From contig NZ_CP021247.1 of NCBI RefSeq assembly GCF_017309955.1, positions 2,691,001 to 2,755,000 on the forward strand: 64,000 bases of DNA, written 5' to 3'. This stretch comes from Novosphingobium sp. KA1. Lineage in GTDB: Bacteria > Pseudomonadota > Alphaproteobacteria > Sphingomonadales > Sphingomonadaceae. Within the stretch, counting starts at the first letter, position 1. Each line of letters opens with the position of its first letter. The notes beneath the pieces were generated by a model that searched no databases, was not told the DNA's origin, and was given only the letters and a program-made list of their open reading frames with translations. Below, piece after piece: positions 40,682 through 50,184 of this stretch. A program made the position numbers and the translations under genes.

Positions 40682-42061
40682 TCAGTTGTATTCGATGATC
40701 GCGTCGCGGCGAAGGTCGCGCAGGTACATCTGCGCGCGCTTGTTCACGCGGTCGTCTTCCATCTGGTTCTGCAGCTGCTCGAAGCTCGGGCCGGAATCGG
40801 CCTGGGGATCGTCGCGGCCGCAGAGCATCAGGATGCGCACGCCGTCGGTCAGCGAACCGAACGGCGGCAGCGTTTCGCCCGGCGAGAGGTTGAGGATGGC
40901 CGACTGGATCGGTCCCGGCAGGTCGCGGGCCTTGACCTGGTCGTTGGCGACGACCTGCGCGCCGATGCCGGTGGCGACCTTGTCGACGTCGCCGCAGCCC
41001 TTGGCGGTGCCGATGGTCTTGGCAAAGGCCTCGGCGCGCTTGTTGGCGTCGGCCTCGGAGATGCCCTTGGGGAAGTTCAGCGAGATCTGCTTGAGCGCCA
41101 GCACGGAATCGCGCGGGTCGGCGGTGAGGACCTGGCGCTTGTCGATCAGGTAGATGATGTCGAAACCGCCGGGCACCTCGATCGGGCCGACCAGCTGGCC
41201 GGGGGCCATGTCGCGCGCGGCGGTGGCGAGTTCGGCGGGCAGCTGGGCCAGGCGGATCCAGCCCAGGTCGCCGCCGACCGCGGCGGTCGAGGCCTGCGAG
41301 TACTGGCGGGCATAGGCGACAAAGCTGCCGCCCTGCTTGAGCTGCTGCACGATCTGCTGCGCGTTCTGGTAGACCTGCTGCTGGGCGTCGGGCGTGGCGG
41401 CAAGGTAGATCTCGCCGAGGCGATACTCTTCGGTGCCCTTGGCCGCCTTCAGGCGCTCCAGCATCTCGTTCACTTCATCGTCGGAGACGTTGATGAACGG
41501 CTGGACGTTGCGCTGGAGCAGGCGCTGCCAGGACAGTTCGCCGCGGATCTGGCGCTTGAGCGAATCGGACGAGGATCCGACGCGCTTGAGGTAGGCGTCC
41601 ATGGCCTGCGTGTTCTGGCCGAAGTTCTGCGAGGCGACGCGGGCGAACGTGCTGTCGACCTCGGCGTCGTCGACGGCCACGTCGGCTGCCTTGGCTTCCT
41701 GGATCTGCAGGGTTTCGTCGATCAGGTTGCGCAGCACCTGGAGGCGCAGGCGCTTCTTCTCTTCCTCGTCGATCTTGCCCTGGTTGGCGGCAAGGATGAG
41801 GGCAAGGCGCTGGTCGACGTCGGTGCCGGTGATGATGTCACCGTTCACGACCGCCGTGGCGCGGCGCAGGTTGGGGTTGTCGTTGCCGAAGATCTTGACG
41901 TCGTCGGGGATCACGATGTCGCCCTGCTGCGTCTGTGCGGACTGGGCGTATGCCGCCGTCGAGGCGGCGAGCGGAGAGAGAGCCGAGGCGACGGCGCCGC
42001 TGGCGATCGCGCAGTTGCGGAACGCGCGCTTGATGAACCTTTTGCGTTGGATTGCTAGCAC
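40682..42061 (-). CDS. surA: Periplasmic peptidyl-prolyl isomerase SurA
   Basis: A 459-residue exported chaperone for outer-membrane proteins. A signal peptide (AIASGAVASALSPLAASTAAYAQ) is followed by the SurA N-domain (about 45-190: VVNGDIITGTDVDQRLALIL) and one parvulin domain (about 200-310: YRLGEIYLAAT, GGDLGWIRLAQLP, GQLVGPIEVPGGFDIIYL), then a second, degenerate parvulin-like half. It follows lptD, whose product it helps to assemble, and precedes pdxA. The two are about 225 bp apart, so it may have its own promoter. Confidence 0.92.
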   Translation of the reverse strand: MLAIQRKRFIKRAFRNCAIASGAVASALSPLAASTAAYAQSAQTQQGDIVIPDDVKIFGNDNPNLRRATAVVNGDIITGTDVDQRLALILAANQGKIDEEEKKRLRLQVLRNLIDETLQIQEAKAADVAVDDAEVDSTFARVASQNFGQNTQAMDAYLKRVGSSSDSLKRQIRGELSWQRLLQRNVQPFINVSDDEVNEMLERLKAAKGTEEYRLGEIYLAATPDAQQQVYQNAQQIVQQLKQGGSFVAYARQYSQASTAAVGGDLGWIRLAQLPAELATAARDMAPGQLVGPIEVPGGFDIIYLIDKRQVLTADPRDSVLALKQISLNFPKGISEADANKRAEAFAKTIGTAKGCGDVDKVATGIGAQVVANDQVKARDLPGPIQSAILNLSPGETLPPFGSLTDGVRILMLCGRDDPQADSGPSFEQLQNQMEDDRVNKRAQMYLRDLRRDAIIEYN

Positions 42062-42248
42062 CGTAGATCTCTATCCCGTCTGCGACCGGACCATCCCGGC
42101 CCCCCGGATCGAATGCCCGGAAGGCACCAGATCGCATGGGACCGGTCTATGTCGGCCTGCGGCTTAACCGAAACTGAGTGCGTCCGATAGCGGCTTTGGC
42201 GGAGCCTGCCAACGTTTCGGGCGCGGGGCGGGAAACCAAATTGTAACA

Positions 42249-42266
42249 GGGCGTTCGAAAACGCCC
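42249..42266. terminator. Short hairpin after lptD
   Basis: GGGCGTT (42249-42255) pairs with AACGCCC (42260-42266) around a CGAA tetraloop, 20 bp beyond the lptD stop on the minus strand. There is no T run, so it is at most an attenuator between lptD and surA. Confidence 0.35.
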
Positions 42267-42285
42267 CGGGCGGACAATTTCAGGC

Positions 42286-44613
42286 TCAATGGACGCCGAT
42301 GTTCTTGAGCGCGAAGTGCAACATGAAGGAATCGCCCTTCTGGGCATCGCCGTTGGTCACGTAGTTGCGCCGCCAGGTCACGCCGATCTCGAGGCAGTCG
42401 TCCTCGTAGGCGACGCCGAAGCGGGTGCGCAAGGGCTGGAAGCCGTCCGAACCGTAGACCGGATCCTCGCTCCGGTTGGTCAGGTTGACGACCGCGGAGC
42501 CGAACATCGACCAGTACTTCGCGAAGGCGACACGGCCGGCGGCGCGCAGTTCCTCGCGGTCGCGAAGGTCTTCCAGCGTTGTCGAATCGCCGTCGACGGT
42601 CTCGATGTCGATGTTGCGGTTGAGCTTCACGTAGCCGAGTTCAAGGTAGGTCTGGTTGTTGCCCAGCGCCATGTCGAACTCGTTGCGGCGGATCGTCAGG
42701 CTGTCCTTGTCGAGCCGGTAGCGGTGGATGAAGCTCACGAAGCTGCGGTAGCGCACTTCGGTCCGCCCGACGATGTCGGAGGTCTTGTTGGTCAGGCCGG
42801 TGCCGTCGGGGAAGACGGTGGCCATGTTGCTGAGGCGCACCGACTGGCCGATCGTGCTCTTGATGCGCCAGCGCGGACGCTCGAACATCCAGTCGAACCC
42901 GTAAGTGAAGCGCACGCCGTCCTCGAACCGGTCGTAACCGGGGAAGCGGTTGAGCGAGAAGAGGTTGGTGTCTTCCAGTTCGAGCGCGCGGGAATCCTCG
43001 TTGGGGATCGAGAGGTTCTGGATCTTCGGGGCGGCGACCAGCTGGACACGCGGGGTGAAGACCTGGGTGCCGCCGAAGACCTGCCCGACCAGCGGCCATT
43101 TCACGTCGACGGCGGCCAGCGCGATGGCGCGGGTCTGCCAGCCCGGCTGCCCGCGATAGATGATGGTGTCGGTCGCGTCGTTGTCGTCCGAATGGTAGAC
43201 GTCGCCGCGCATGAGGCCGGTGAACACCACTTCCTGGCCCATGCTGGTCAGCTTGCGCAGCGACCACTGGGCGCTGGCGAAGGCGCGCTGGGTGTCCTGC
43301 CCGTCCTTGCGGGTGATGCCCATGGTGTTGGCTTCAAGCTCGAACTTGCCGCCGAGCAGCGATTCGTTGAAGCGGCGGCGATAGTCGATCACCGGGATGG
43401 CGATCGGCATCTGCCCCTGATCCTGCCCGGACCGCATCGTCTGCGTGGCATAGCCGGCGATCGAGAGGTAGCTGTCCTGATCGATCCGCTCGACTTCCAC
43501 CGACGAGCGCAGGCGGTCGTCGCGGCTGATGTCGTAGCGGCGCAGGAACGTGCGGTCGGTGGCGCGCCGGATCGAGGCGGTCACGCTCCAGGCCGGGTCG
43601 AGCTGGAACTTGCCGTTGGCGAAGATGTAGCCGCGGAAGGCGCGTTCGCGGTTGGGATCGGGGTTGCTGTCGCTGAGCGAGATGCGGTTGCTCGAGGTCG
43701 CGTAGCCGGTGATCTGGTAGGCGCCAAGGTCGGTCAGCGCGCGGTACTCGAACGAGGCCATCGGCGCGGACTTGGTGAAGACGTGGAAGGTGCCGGTCAG
43801 GTCGCGGTTCTCGGCGATCTTCCAGTAATAGGACTGGGCAACCTCGATGCCGTTCGACGGGCTCGACTTGAGGTCGGGCACCAGGAAGCCGGACACGGCG
43901 CCGCCGTTGGTGCTCACCGTCAGCCCGAACAGCGGCAGCTGGATGGCGCCGAACATCTCGAGGCGGGCGTCGGAAAAGCGGACTTCGCTGCGATCCTCGC
44001 TGTAGATCACCGACTTGGCGAGCACGCGCCAGGTAGGCTTGCGGGGGCAGCCTTCGTCGTCTGTCACCGCGCAGCCGGAATAGGCCGCGTGCTGCAGCAC
44101 GACATCGCCGTTGGCCAGGCGCTCGCCCTTGTTGGCCGCCAGGCGGGCGCCTTCGCGCAGCACCAGCAGCAGGTTTTCCATCATCCCGGTCTTGAGCTCG
44201 TCGGTCAGCTCGGCCCGGTCGGTGAACAGCTGGTTGCCGTTCTGGTCGACCACACGCACGTTGCCGGTGCCGACGATCTGGCCGGTATTGCGGTTCCAGG
44301 TGACCGTGTCGGCGCGCACGGACTGCTTGTCCTTGCGCATGACGACATTGCCGCTGGCGGTGACGGTCTCGCCGTTCTGGTCGTACTGGACGGTGTCCGC
44401 CTCGAAGGCGACAGGCACGTTGTCGGCGGTTTCCGGTCCCGGCGCGGGCGGTGCGCCCTGAATCGGCGTGTTTTCGGTGGGGTGTGAAAGGTCCTGTGCC
44501 AGCGCGGCGCCAGGCAGCGCAAACGTGGTCATCCCTGCGACAAGCAAGGGCAGGGGAAGCGATCGCAAGCGCAATTTGCGGACATGCAGCTGGGTCATGG
44601 CGGCCGGGAGCAT
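42286..44613 (-). CDS. lptD: LPS-assembly protein LptD
   Basis: A large outer-membrane protein of about 775 residues that inserts LPS into the outer leaflet with LptE. It has a signal peptide (LRSLPLPLLVAGMTTFALPG, cleavage near ALAQ), an N-terminal OstA/LptA-like jellyroll (about 65-190: VAFEADTVQYDQNGETVTAS, NRNTGQIVGTGNVRVVDQNG) and the LptD barrel. Alternative starts exist at ATG 44598 and further upstream; all keep the signal peptide. Cys residues occur in CAVTDDEGCP as in other alphaproteobacterial LptD. It heads the surA-pdxA-ksgA run and is divergent from pepA. Confidence 0.92.
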   Translation of the reverse strand: MLPAAMTQLHVRKLRLRSLPLPLLVAGMTTFALPGAALAQDLSHPTENTPIQGAPPAPGPETADNVPVAFEADTVQYDQNGETVTASGNVVMRKDKQSVRADTVTWNRNTGQIVGTGNVRVVDQNGNQLFTDRAELTDELKTGMMENLLLVLREGARLAANKGERLANGDVVLQHAAYSGCAVTDDEGCPRKPTWRVLAKSVIYSEDRSEVRFSDARLEMFGAIQLPLFGLTVSTNGGAVSGFLVPDLKSSPSNGIEVAQSYYWKIAENRDLTGTFHVFTKSAPMASFEYRALTDLGAYQITGYATSSNRISLSDSNPDPNRERAFRGYIFANGKFQLDPAWSVTASIRRATDRTFLRRYDISRDDRLRSSVEVERIDQDSYLSIAGYATQTMRSGQDQGQMPIAIPVIDYRRRFNESLLGGKFELEANTMGITRKDGQDTQRAFASAQWSLRKLTSMGQEVVFTGLMRGDVYHSDDNDATDTIIYRGQPGWQTRAIALAAVDVKWPLVGQVFGGTQVFTPRVQLVAAPKIQNLSIPNEDSRALELEDTNLFSLNRFPGYDRFEDGVRFTYGFDWMFERPRWRIKSTIGQSVRLSNMATVFPDGTGLTNKTSDIVGRTEVRYRSFVSFIHRYRLDKDSLTIRRNEFDMALGNNQTYLELGYVKLNRNIDIETVDGDSTTLEDLRDREELRAAGRVAFAKYWSMFGSAVVNLTNRSEDPVYGSDGFQPLRTRFGVAYEDDCLEIGVTWRRNYVTNGDAQKGDSFMLHFALKNIGVH

Positions 44614-44708
44614 GGCTTGCCTATCGCACCGCCTGTGCCTAACTGCAATCCGCTGTTGCGGCGAAGCGCACAAGTCCGTCGCTTGCCCACGAGAATTCAG
44701 GAGATCCC

Positions 44709-46169
44709 ATGAATATCCAGTTCCTTGACGCTGCTGCCGCCGGCTCGGCGCGTCTGGTCGCCCGCTTCGTGAATCAGGACGCGATTCCCGCCGATCTCGA
44801 AGCGGTGCTGGTGGAAGGCGCCAAGGCCTCGCGTTTCAGCGGCAAGGCCGGGCAGGTTTTCGAGGGGTTTGTCGAGCGTGACGGCCATGTCGTGCGCGTC
44901 GCGCTGGTCGGGCTCGGCAGCGAGGGCAAGGACCGCAAGGGCGCGGTCGAGCGTGCCGGCGCCGCCGTCGTCGCCAAGTACCTGACTTCGGGTGAAACCG
45001 CCGTGACGCTGGACCTCACCGGCGCGGGCCTTGCGGCCGACGAGGCGGCCGGCGCGCTGCTGGGCGCGGTGCTGCGTGCATGGCGTCTCGATACCTATCG
45101 CACCAAGCTGGCCGACGATGCCAAGCCGAGCCTCGTTGATATTGCCGTGCTCGGCGCGCCGGAAGGCACCGAAGCGGCCTGGGCGGTCGAGCAGGCCATC
45201 GTCGAGGGCGTTTCCTTCACCCGCGAACTGGTGACCGAGCCTGCCAACGCGATCTACCCGGAAACCTTCGTTGCCCGCTGCGAAGCGAAAATGGCGGGGT
45301 CGGGCCTCAAGATCCGCGTGCTCGACGACAAGGAAATGGCCGAACTCGGCATGGGTTCGCTGCTCGGCGTCGCGCAGGGCTCGGTGCGTCCGGCGCGCCT
45401 GCTGGTCATGGAATGGCTGGGCGGCAATGCCGGCGAGGCGCCCGTTGCTTTCGTCGGCAAGGGCGTGACGTTCGATACCGGCGGCATCTCGATCAAGCCC
45501 GCGGCCGGCATGGAAGACATGAAGTGGGACATGGGCGGCGCCGGTGCGGTGGCCGGCACCATGCTTGCGCTCGCGCTGCGCAAGGCCAAGGCCAACGTGA
45601 TCGGCGTCTGCGGTCTTGTGGAAAACATGCCCGACGGCAATGCCCAGCGTCCCGGTGACGTCGTCACCTCGATGTCGGGCCAGACCATCGAGGTCATCAA
45701 CACCGACGCCGAGGGCCGTCTGGTGCTCTGCGATGCGCTGACCTGGGTGCAGCGCGAATACAAGCCCGCCAAGGTGGTGGACCTTGCCACCCTGACCGGC
45801 GCGATCATCCTCAGCCTCGCGCACGAATATGCAGGGCTGTTCTCGAACAACGACGACCTTGCCGCGCAGCTCACCGCCGCCGGCAACGCATCGGGCGACC
45901 GCCTGTGGCGCATGCCGATGGGGCCGAACTACGACAAGATGATCGAGAGCCCGATCGCCGACATGAAGAACGTCGGCCCGCGCTTCGGCGGCTCGATCAC
46001 CGCGGCGCAGTTCCTGCTGCGCTTCATCGAGAACGACACCCCCTGGGCGCACCTCGACATTGCCGGTACGGTGTGGACCGACAAGCCGGGCGCGACCTGG
46101 GACAAGGGCGCCTCGGGCTTCGGCGTGCGCCTGCTCGACCGCTTCGTGCGCGACACGCTCGAAGCCTGA
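44709..46169 (+). CDS. pepA: Leucyl aminopeptidase (cytosol aminopeptidase, M17)
   Basis: A 486-residue M17 peptidase that removes N-terminal residues from peptides in the cytosol. The dinuclear metal site is intact: Lys and Asp in GKGVTFDTGGISIKPAAGM, Asp further on in MKWDMGGAGAVAGT, and NTDAEGRLVLCDAL with the catalytic Arg. The hexamer-type N-terminal domain occupies about 1-170. Some PepA proteins also bind DNA at resolution sites; nothing here tests that. It is followed by holC, the usual alphaproteobacterial pair. Confidence 0.95.
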   Translation: MNIQFLDAAAAGSARLVARFVNQDAIPADLEAVLVEGAKASRFSGKAGQVFEGFVERDGHVVRVALVGLGSEGKDRKGAVERAGAAVVAKYLTSGETAVTLDLTGAGLAADEAAGALLGAVLRAWRLDTYRTKLADDAKPSLVDIAVLGAPEGTEAAWAVEQAIVEGVSFTRELVTEPANAIYPETFVARCEAKMAGSGLKIRVLDDKEMAELGMGSLLGVAQGSVRPARLLVMEWLGGNAGEAPVAFVGKGVTFDTGGISIKPAAGMEDMKWDMGGAGAVAGTMLALALRKAKANVIGVCGLVENMPDGNAQRPGDVVTSMSGQTIEVINTDAEGRLVLCDALTWVQREYKPAKVVDLATLTGAIILSLAHEYAGLFSNNDDLAAQLTAAGNASGDRLWRMPMGPNYDKMIESPIADMKNVGPRFGGSITAAQFLLRFIENDTPWAHLDIAGTVWTDKPGATWDKGASGFGVRLLDRFVRDTLEA

Positions 46170-46192
46170 TCGATAAAGGGCAGGGTCGCGAC

Positions 46193-46630
46193 ATGCGCGT
46201 CGATTTCTATCAGCTCAGTCGTGATCCTGCCGAAAGCGCTCTGGCGCTGATCGCCGGAAAGGTCGCGGGGAATGGCGAGCGCCTGCTCGTCGTTTCCGGC
46301 GACCTCGGCCAGCGCCAGCGCATCTGCCAGGCGCTGTGGTCGGTGGGGCCGGAAAGCTTCCTGGCCAACGGCTTCGCGGGCGAGAACGGGGAGGACCACC
46401 AGCCGATCCTCATTTCCGATGAGCCGCAGCCCGCCAATGGCGCGAAATTCATGGCGATCGCCGACGGCCGGTGGCGCGAAGGGGCGGAGCCGTTCGCGCG
46501 CACCTTTTTCCTGTTCGACCAGTCCACCCTCCAGCACGCGCGCGATACATGGCGTGCCTTGCGCGAGCGCGAGGGCGTCGAACACTACTACTGGAAGCAG
46601 GACGGCGGCCGATGGGTTCAGGCCGGATGA
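46193..46630 (+). CDS. holC: DNA polymerase III subunit chi
   Basis: A 145-residue HolC protein, which joins the clamp loader to single-strand binding protein. Family marks: MRVDFYQLSRDPAESALALI, the central LVVSGDLGQRQRICQALWSV, SFLANGFAGE...QPILIS, and the C-terminal HYYWKQDGGRWVQA. It begins 23 bp after pepA on the same strand, a conserved association. ATG 46193 agrees with the family N-terminus. Confidence 0.92.
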   Translation: MRVDFYQLSRDPAESALALIAGKVAGNGERLLVVSGDLGQRQRICQALWSVGPESFLANGFAGENGEDHQPILISDEPQPANGAKFMAIADGRWREGAEPFARTFFLFDQSTLQHARDTWRALREREGVEHYYWKQDGGRWVQAG

Positions 46631-46752
46631 TTCTCCGCCGCTATCCCTGACCTTTCCGGCGCCTAATTCTTGCGAAGCGCCCCGTTCCCGGCTAGGGGCG
46701 CGCGCAACAATTCAAAACCCTTACTTTCGCCCCATTTTTTGAGGAACCTACC

Positions 46753-47175
46753 ATGGCGGTTACCCGCACCTTCTCGATCATCAAGCCCGACGCGACCCGC
46801 CGCAACCTGACCGGCGGCGTCACCAAGCTGCTCGAGGAAGCCGGCCTGCGCGTCGTCGCTTCGAAGCGCATCCAGCTCTCGCAGGAACAGGCCGAAGGCT
46901 TCTACGCCGTCCACAAGGAACGTCCCTTCTTCGGCGACCTCGTGTCGTTCATGATCTCGGGCCCGGTGGTCGTGCAGGTTCTCGAAGGCGAAGACGCCGT
47001 CAAGCGCAACCGCGACGTGATGGGCGCCACCAACCCGGCCGACGCCGCTGAAGGCACCATCCGCAAGACCTACGCCGAATCGATCGAAGCCAACTCGGTC
47101 CACGGTTCGGACTCGGAAGAGAACGCGGCGATCGAAATCGCCTACTTCTTCAAGCCCGAAGAAATCGTCGGCTGA
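46753..47175 (+). CDS. ndk: Nucleoside-diphosphate kinase
   Basis: A 140-residue NDK that balances NTP pools through a phosphohistidine intermediate. Signature residues: [33 protein letters not shown], and the active-site His in [12 protein letters not shown]. Length and ends match bacterial enzymes. GAGGAACC precedes the ATG. A strong terminator follows. Confidence 0.97.
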   Translation: MAVTRTFSIIKPDATRRNLTGGVTKLLEEAGLRVVASKRIQLSQEQAEGFYAVHKERPFFGDLVSFMISGPVVVQVLEGEDAVKRNRDVMGATNPADAAEGTIRKTYAESIEANSVHGSDSEENAAIEIAYFFKPEEIVG

Positions 47176-47198
47176 GGCTTACGCTTCCTCCGCGCATG

Positions 47199-47229
47199 AA
47201 AGGCCGCCCCGCCCGGGCGGCCTTTTTTG
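47199..47229 (+). terminator. Rho-independent terminator after ndk
   Basis: AGGCCGCCC (47201-47209) pairs with GGGCGGCCT (47215-47223) around a five-base loop, followed by a run of six T. Confidence 0.9.
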
Positions 47230-47308
47230 TTTCCGGGGTCTGGAGCCCGCGATTTCGGTTTGGCTGTGCCGGCATCTTTGGTATTTTCGCCCTCAAGAGG
47301 AGAGCAAG

Positions 47309-47554
47309 ATGCAAGGCATGGGTGAGATAGGCGAAGCCTGCCCCTTCGAATTCAATTTCGATCCCGCAACCTTCAAGGTCGGCGATACCGTCAGTTACCG
47401 CGTGAACGGCAGCCTCGAAGGCTTTCCCTTCGTCGGCACCCTGGTCGAGGTCCACGCGGATCACGTGCTGATCGCCGGAGACCCGCGCGAGCCTGAAAAG
47501 CGTTATATCGGCACTCGCGAAAGCCGGCCCCAGGTGGACTACGCGCAGATCTGA
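47309..47554 (+). CDS. Small hypothetical protein, 81 aa
   Basis: An 81-residue acidic protein with alternating hydrophobic residues suggestive of a small beta barrel (FKVGDTVSYRVNGSLEGFPF, VGTLVEVHADHVLIAGD). No signal peptide or membrane segment. AGGAGAG precedes ATG 47309, a good ribosome site. It lies after the ndk terminator and so has its own promoter. No family was recognised. Confidence 0.6.
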   Translation: MQGMGEIGEACPFEFNFDPATFKVGDTVSYRVNGSLEGFPFVGTLVEVHADHVLIAGDPREPEKRYIGTRESRPQVDYAQI

Positions 47555-47643
47555 AATTTTCCGCCTTGCGCTTGATCCCGCGCAAGGGAGCGGGGCGGGT
47601 GAGGGGCTACAATCGAAGCTCGATCGAGCACAGAGGAGAGCCG

Positions 47644-47898
47644 ATGACCTACAAGCCCCACGATCTCGCCGAGGAATTCCCCGAGGACATCGAGGTCCTG
47701 CACCACCTCAAGGCCACGCGCGGCCATTTTGCCGTGCTGGCGGATCGCTACGGCGAGGTGAACGGGAAGATCAATCGCATCGAGGAGCAACTCGATGCCG
47801 CCTCCGACACGCGGCTGGAGGACCTCAAGAAAGAGCGGCTGACCTTGCTTGACCAGATCGGCCGGATGATCCGCGACGCGCGGGCGGTCGGAGCCTGA
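47644..47898 (+). CDS. YdcH/DUF465-family protein
   Basis: An 84-residue, highly charged helical protein (DLAEEFPEDIEVLHHLKATR, then RYGEVNGKINRIEEQLDAAS and LEDLKKERLTLLDQIGRMIR). The pattern HxLK...F..L...Y..vn..I.riE...e..sd..le.Lkk.R..LkD.I is that of DUF465, a small coiled-coil hairpin of unknown function common in proteobacteria. GAGGAGAG before ATG 47644 supports the start. Confidence 0.82.
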   Translation: MTYKPHDLAEEFPEDIEVLHHLKATRGHFAVLADRYGEVNGKINRIEEQLDAASDTRLEDLKKERLTLLDQIGRMIRDARAVGA

Positions 47899-47970
47899 GT
47901 TTAGATTGGGTTTGGAGGGTAATGGCCGCCAAGCTGCGCGTCGCCACACGGCCACTTGACCCATTACACT

Positions 47971-48000
47971 TCGTCGCCCCCGCCTTTGCGGGAATGACGG
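47971..48000. repeat. Short intergenic element of the CGTCATTCCCGC type
   Basis: Reading on the minus strand, CCGTCATTCCCGCAAAGGCGGGGGCGACGA contains a small hairpin (CCCGC / GCGGG). I recognise this as resembling a short repeat frequently seen between genes in proteobacteria. Only this one copy was noticed here. It lies between the DUF465 gene and the convergent purN. Confidence 0.4.
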
Positions 48001-48052
48001 GGAATTGGGTTGATGGGTAGGTCTGAGGTCGCGCCGGGTTATCGGCGCTACC

Positions 48053-49006
48053 TCAGAACTGATCCGCCACGTCCAGCAGCGCGGTGAGTTTCTTGGGTGC
48101 CACCGCACGCCATGAGCGCGAGAGCCAGTCGGCGATCGCATCCCAGTCGTTCTCGCCAAGGTCGAGGCGGATGCCGATCCAGCCGTCGCCGAAGTAGGCG
48201 GGGCGGAAATAGCGGTCCTCGTCCTGCTCGATCAGCATGGCCTGCTCGTCCGGCCCGCTGATCTTGACCAGCAGCGCGGTACGTCCGTCTGCGTGGTGGT
48301 TCGAGGTGAAGTAGGCGAACTTCTTGCCCTTGACGATGCCGAAGCAGGGCATGCCGTGGCTGGAGATCTCGTCCGCTTCGGGCAGCGCCATGGCGCGTTC
48401 GCGCACGCGCTCCAGCAGCCACTCGGGCGAGGCCTCGCGGGTGACGAGTTCGGCAAGGCAGCGCGAATAGAGCTGGTGCTCCGCGATCAGCACCCGTGCG
48501 GCCAGCGTCTCGGCGGTGTCGCCGGGCACGATGGCGACCGGCAGCTGGCCGAGGATCGGGCCTTCGTCGAGTTCGGGGATGACGAGGTGGACGGTCACGC
48601 CGCCATGGCTGTCGCCCGCCTCGATGGCGCGTTGGTGGGTGTGGAGGCCGGTGTATTTGGGCAGCAGGGAGGGGTGGATGTTGACCATCCGGCCGTCCCA
48701 CTTGCCGACAAACGCATCGGTGAGGATGCGCATGTACCCGGCAAGGGCGACCCATTGCGCCCCCGATTCGCGGATCGCGGCGTCCATTGCCGCGTCGTGT
48801 TCCTCGCGGCTCAGCCCCTTGTGGCTGAGTGCGAAAGTCGCCACGCCCTCGGAGGCGGCGAGCACGAGGCCCGACGCATCCGGTTTGTTGCTGGCGACAA
48901 GCACGATCTCATACGGGCAGCCGTCCAGCCGGCTGGCATAGAGCAGCGCGGCCATGTTGGTGCCGCTGCCCGAGATGAGAACCGCGACTTTGGCCTTCTC
49001 AGCCAA
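48053..49006 (-). CDS. purN: Phosphoribosylglycinamide formyltransferase fused to a YjbR/MmcQ-like domain
   Basis: A 317-residue protein. Residues about 1-195 are a complete PurN, the folate-dependent third step of purine synthesis: [40 protein letters not shown], the catalytic [16 protein letters not shown], and DEGPILGQ. After about residue 205 a YjbR/MmcQ-like domain follows ([56 protein letters not shown]). Normal PurN is about 200 residues, so this is a fusion. TTG 49006 is favoured because the PurN fold starts there and it overlaps the purM stop (coupling); ATG 49078 is an alternative. Confidence 0.87.
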   Translation of the reverse strand: MAEKAKVAVLISGSGTNMAALLYASRLDGCPYEIVLVASNKPDASGLVLAASEGVATFALSHKGLSREEHDAAMDAAIRESGAQWVALAGYMRILTDAFVGKWDGRMVNIHPSLLPKYTGLHTHQRAIEAGDSHGGVTVHLVIPELDEGPILGQLPVAIVPGDTAETLAARVLIAEHQLYSRCLAELVTREASPEWLLERVRERAMALPEADEISSHGMPCFGIVKGKKFAYFTSNHHADGRTALLVKISGPDEQAMLIEQDEDRYFRPAYFGDGWIGIRLDLGENDWDAIADWLSRSWRAVAPKKLTALLDVADQF

Positions 49007-50114
49007 GGTGGGTGGCTTCCCAGTCCTCGCGGGCGGACCATTGCTCGGCCTTGCCCTGCACGGTGCAGCCCCGAACATCAGGAGCGTCGCCTTCCTCGAT
49101 CACGCCGATCACGAAGACGGTTTCACCCGCGGCTTCGAGTTCGGCCTTGAGCGAGGCGACTTCGTCCGGCGAGACCGCAAGGACCATGCCGATGCCGCAG
49201 TTGAAGGTGCGGGCCATCTCGCCCGGCTCGATGTTGCCCTGCGCCTGCAGGAACGCCATCAGGCGCGGCTGCGGCCAGGCGCCGACGTCGATGCGGGCAT
49301 GCAGGCCCTTGGGCAGCACGCGCGGGATGTTCTCGAGCAGGCCGCCGCCGGTGATGTGGGCAAGGGCGTTGATGCGGCCGGAGCGGATGAAGGGCAGGAG
49401 GCTCTTCACGTAGATGCGCGTGGGCGCGATCAGCGCGTCGATCAGCAGCACGTCCGAATCGAACAGCGCCGGGCGGTCGAGCTTCCAGCCCTTGTCCTCG
49501 GCGAGGCGGCGGACCAGCGAATAGCCGTTGGAGTGCACGCCCGAGGAGGCCAGGCCGAGCAGGATGTCGCCATCGGCCACCTTGTCGCCGGTCAGCTGTT
49601 CGCCGCGCTCCACGGCGCCGACGCAGAAGCCGGCAAGGTCATAGTCGCCGGCGGCATACATGCCCGGCATTTCGGCGGTCTCGCCGCCGATGAGGGCGCA
49701 GCCCGACATCTTGCAGCCTTCGGCAATACCGGCGACGACACGTTCGGCGACGCCGTTCTCAAGCTTTCCGGTGGCGAAATAATCGAGGAAGAACAGGGGC
49801 TCCGCGCCCTGGACGATAAGGTCGTTCACGCACATGGCGACAAGGTCGATGCCGATATGGTCATGGCGGTCATGGTCGATCGCCAGCTTGACCTTGGTGC
49901 CCACGCCGTCGTTCGCGGCAACCAGCAGCGGGTCCTTGTAACCGGCGGCGCGCGGGTCGAAGAATCCACCGAACCCGCCCAGTTCGGCATCGGCGCCGGG
50001 GCGTGCGGTGGATTTCGCCAGCGGGCCGATGGCCTTCACCAGTGCGTTGCCTGCGGCGATCGAGACGCCGGCCTGCTCGTAAGAGTAGCTCTTCGGGGAG
50101 TTATCGTCGGACAT
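48999..50114 (-). CDS. purM: Phosphoribosylformylglycinamidine cyclo-ligase
   Basis: A 371-residue AIR synthase (fifth step of purine synthesis, ATP-dependent ring closure). Diagnostic segments: [89 protein letters not shown] and [16 protein letters not shown]. It is followed by purN with an eight-base overlap and is divergent from the DUF2066 gene. Length is normal. Confidence 0.96.
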   Translation of the reverse strand: MSDDNSPKSYSYEQAGVSIAAGNALVKAIGPLAKSTARPGADAELGGFGGFFDPRAAGYKDPLLVAANDGVGTKVKLAIDHDRHDHIGIDLVAMCVNDLIVQGAEPLFFLDYFATGKLENGVAERVVAGIAEGCKMSGCALIGGETAEMPGMYAAGDYDLAGFCVGAVERGEQLTGDKVADGDILLGLASSGVHSNGYSLVRRLAEDKGWKLDRPALFDSDVLLIDALIAPTRIYVKSLLPFIRSGRINALAHITGGGLLENIPRVLPKGLHARIDVGAWPQPRLMAFLQAQGNIEPGEMARTFNCGIGMVLAVSPDEVASLKAELEAAGETVFVIGVIEEGDAPDVRGCTVQGKAEQWSAREDWEATHLG

Positions 50115-50184
50115 TGCGCGCCCCTATCGCTTTCCGACTTGGATTTCCATTCCCGATTGGGCAAAAGGCGCCACGGTTTCGATA

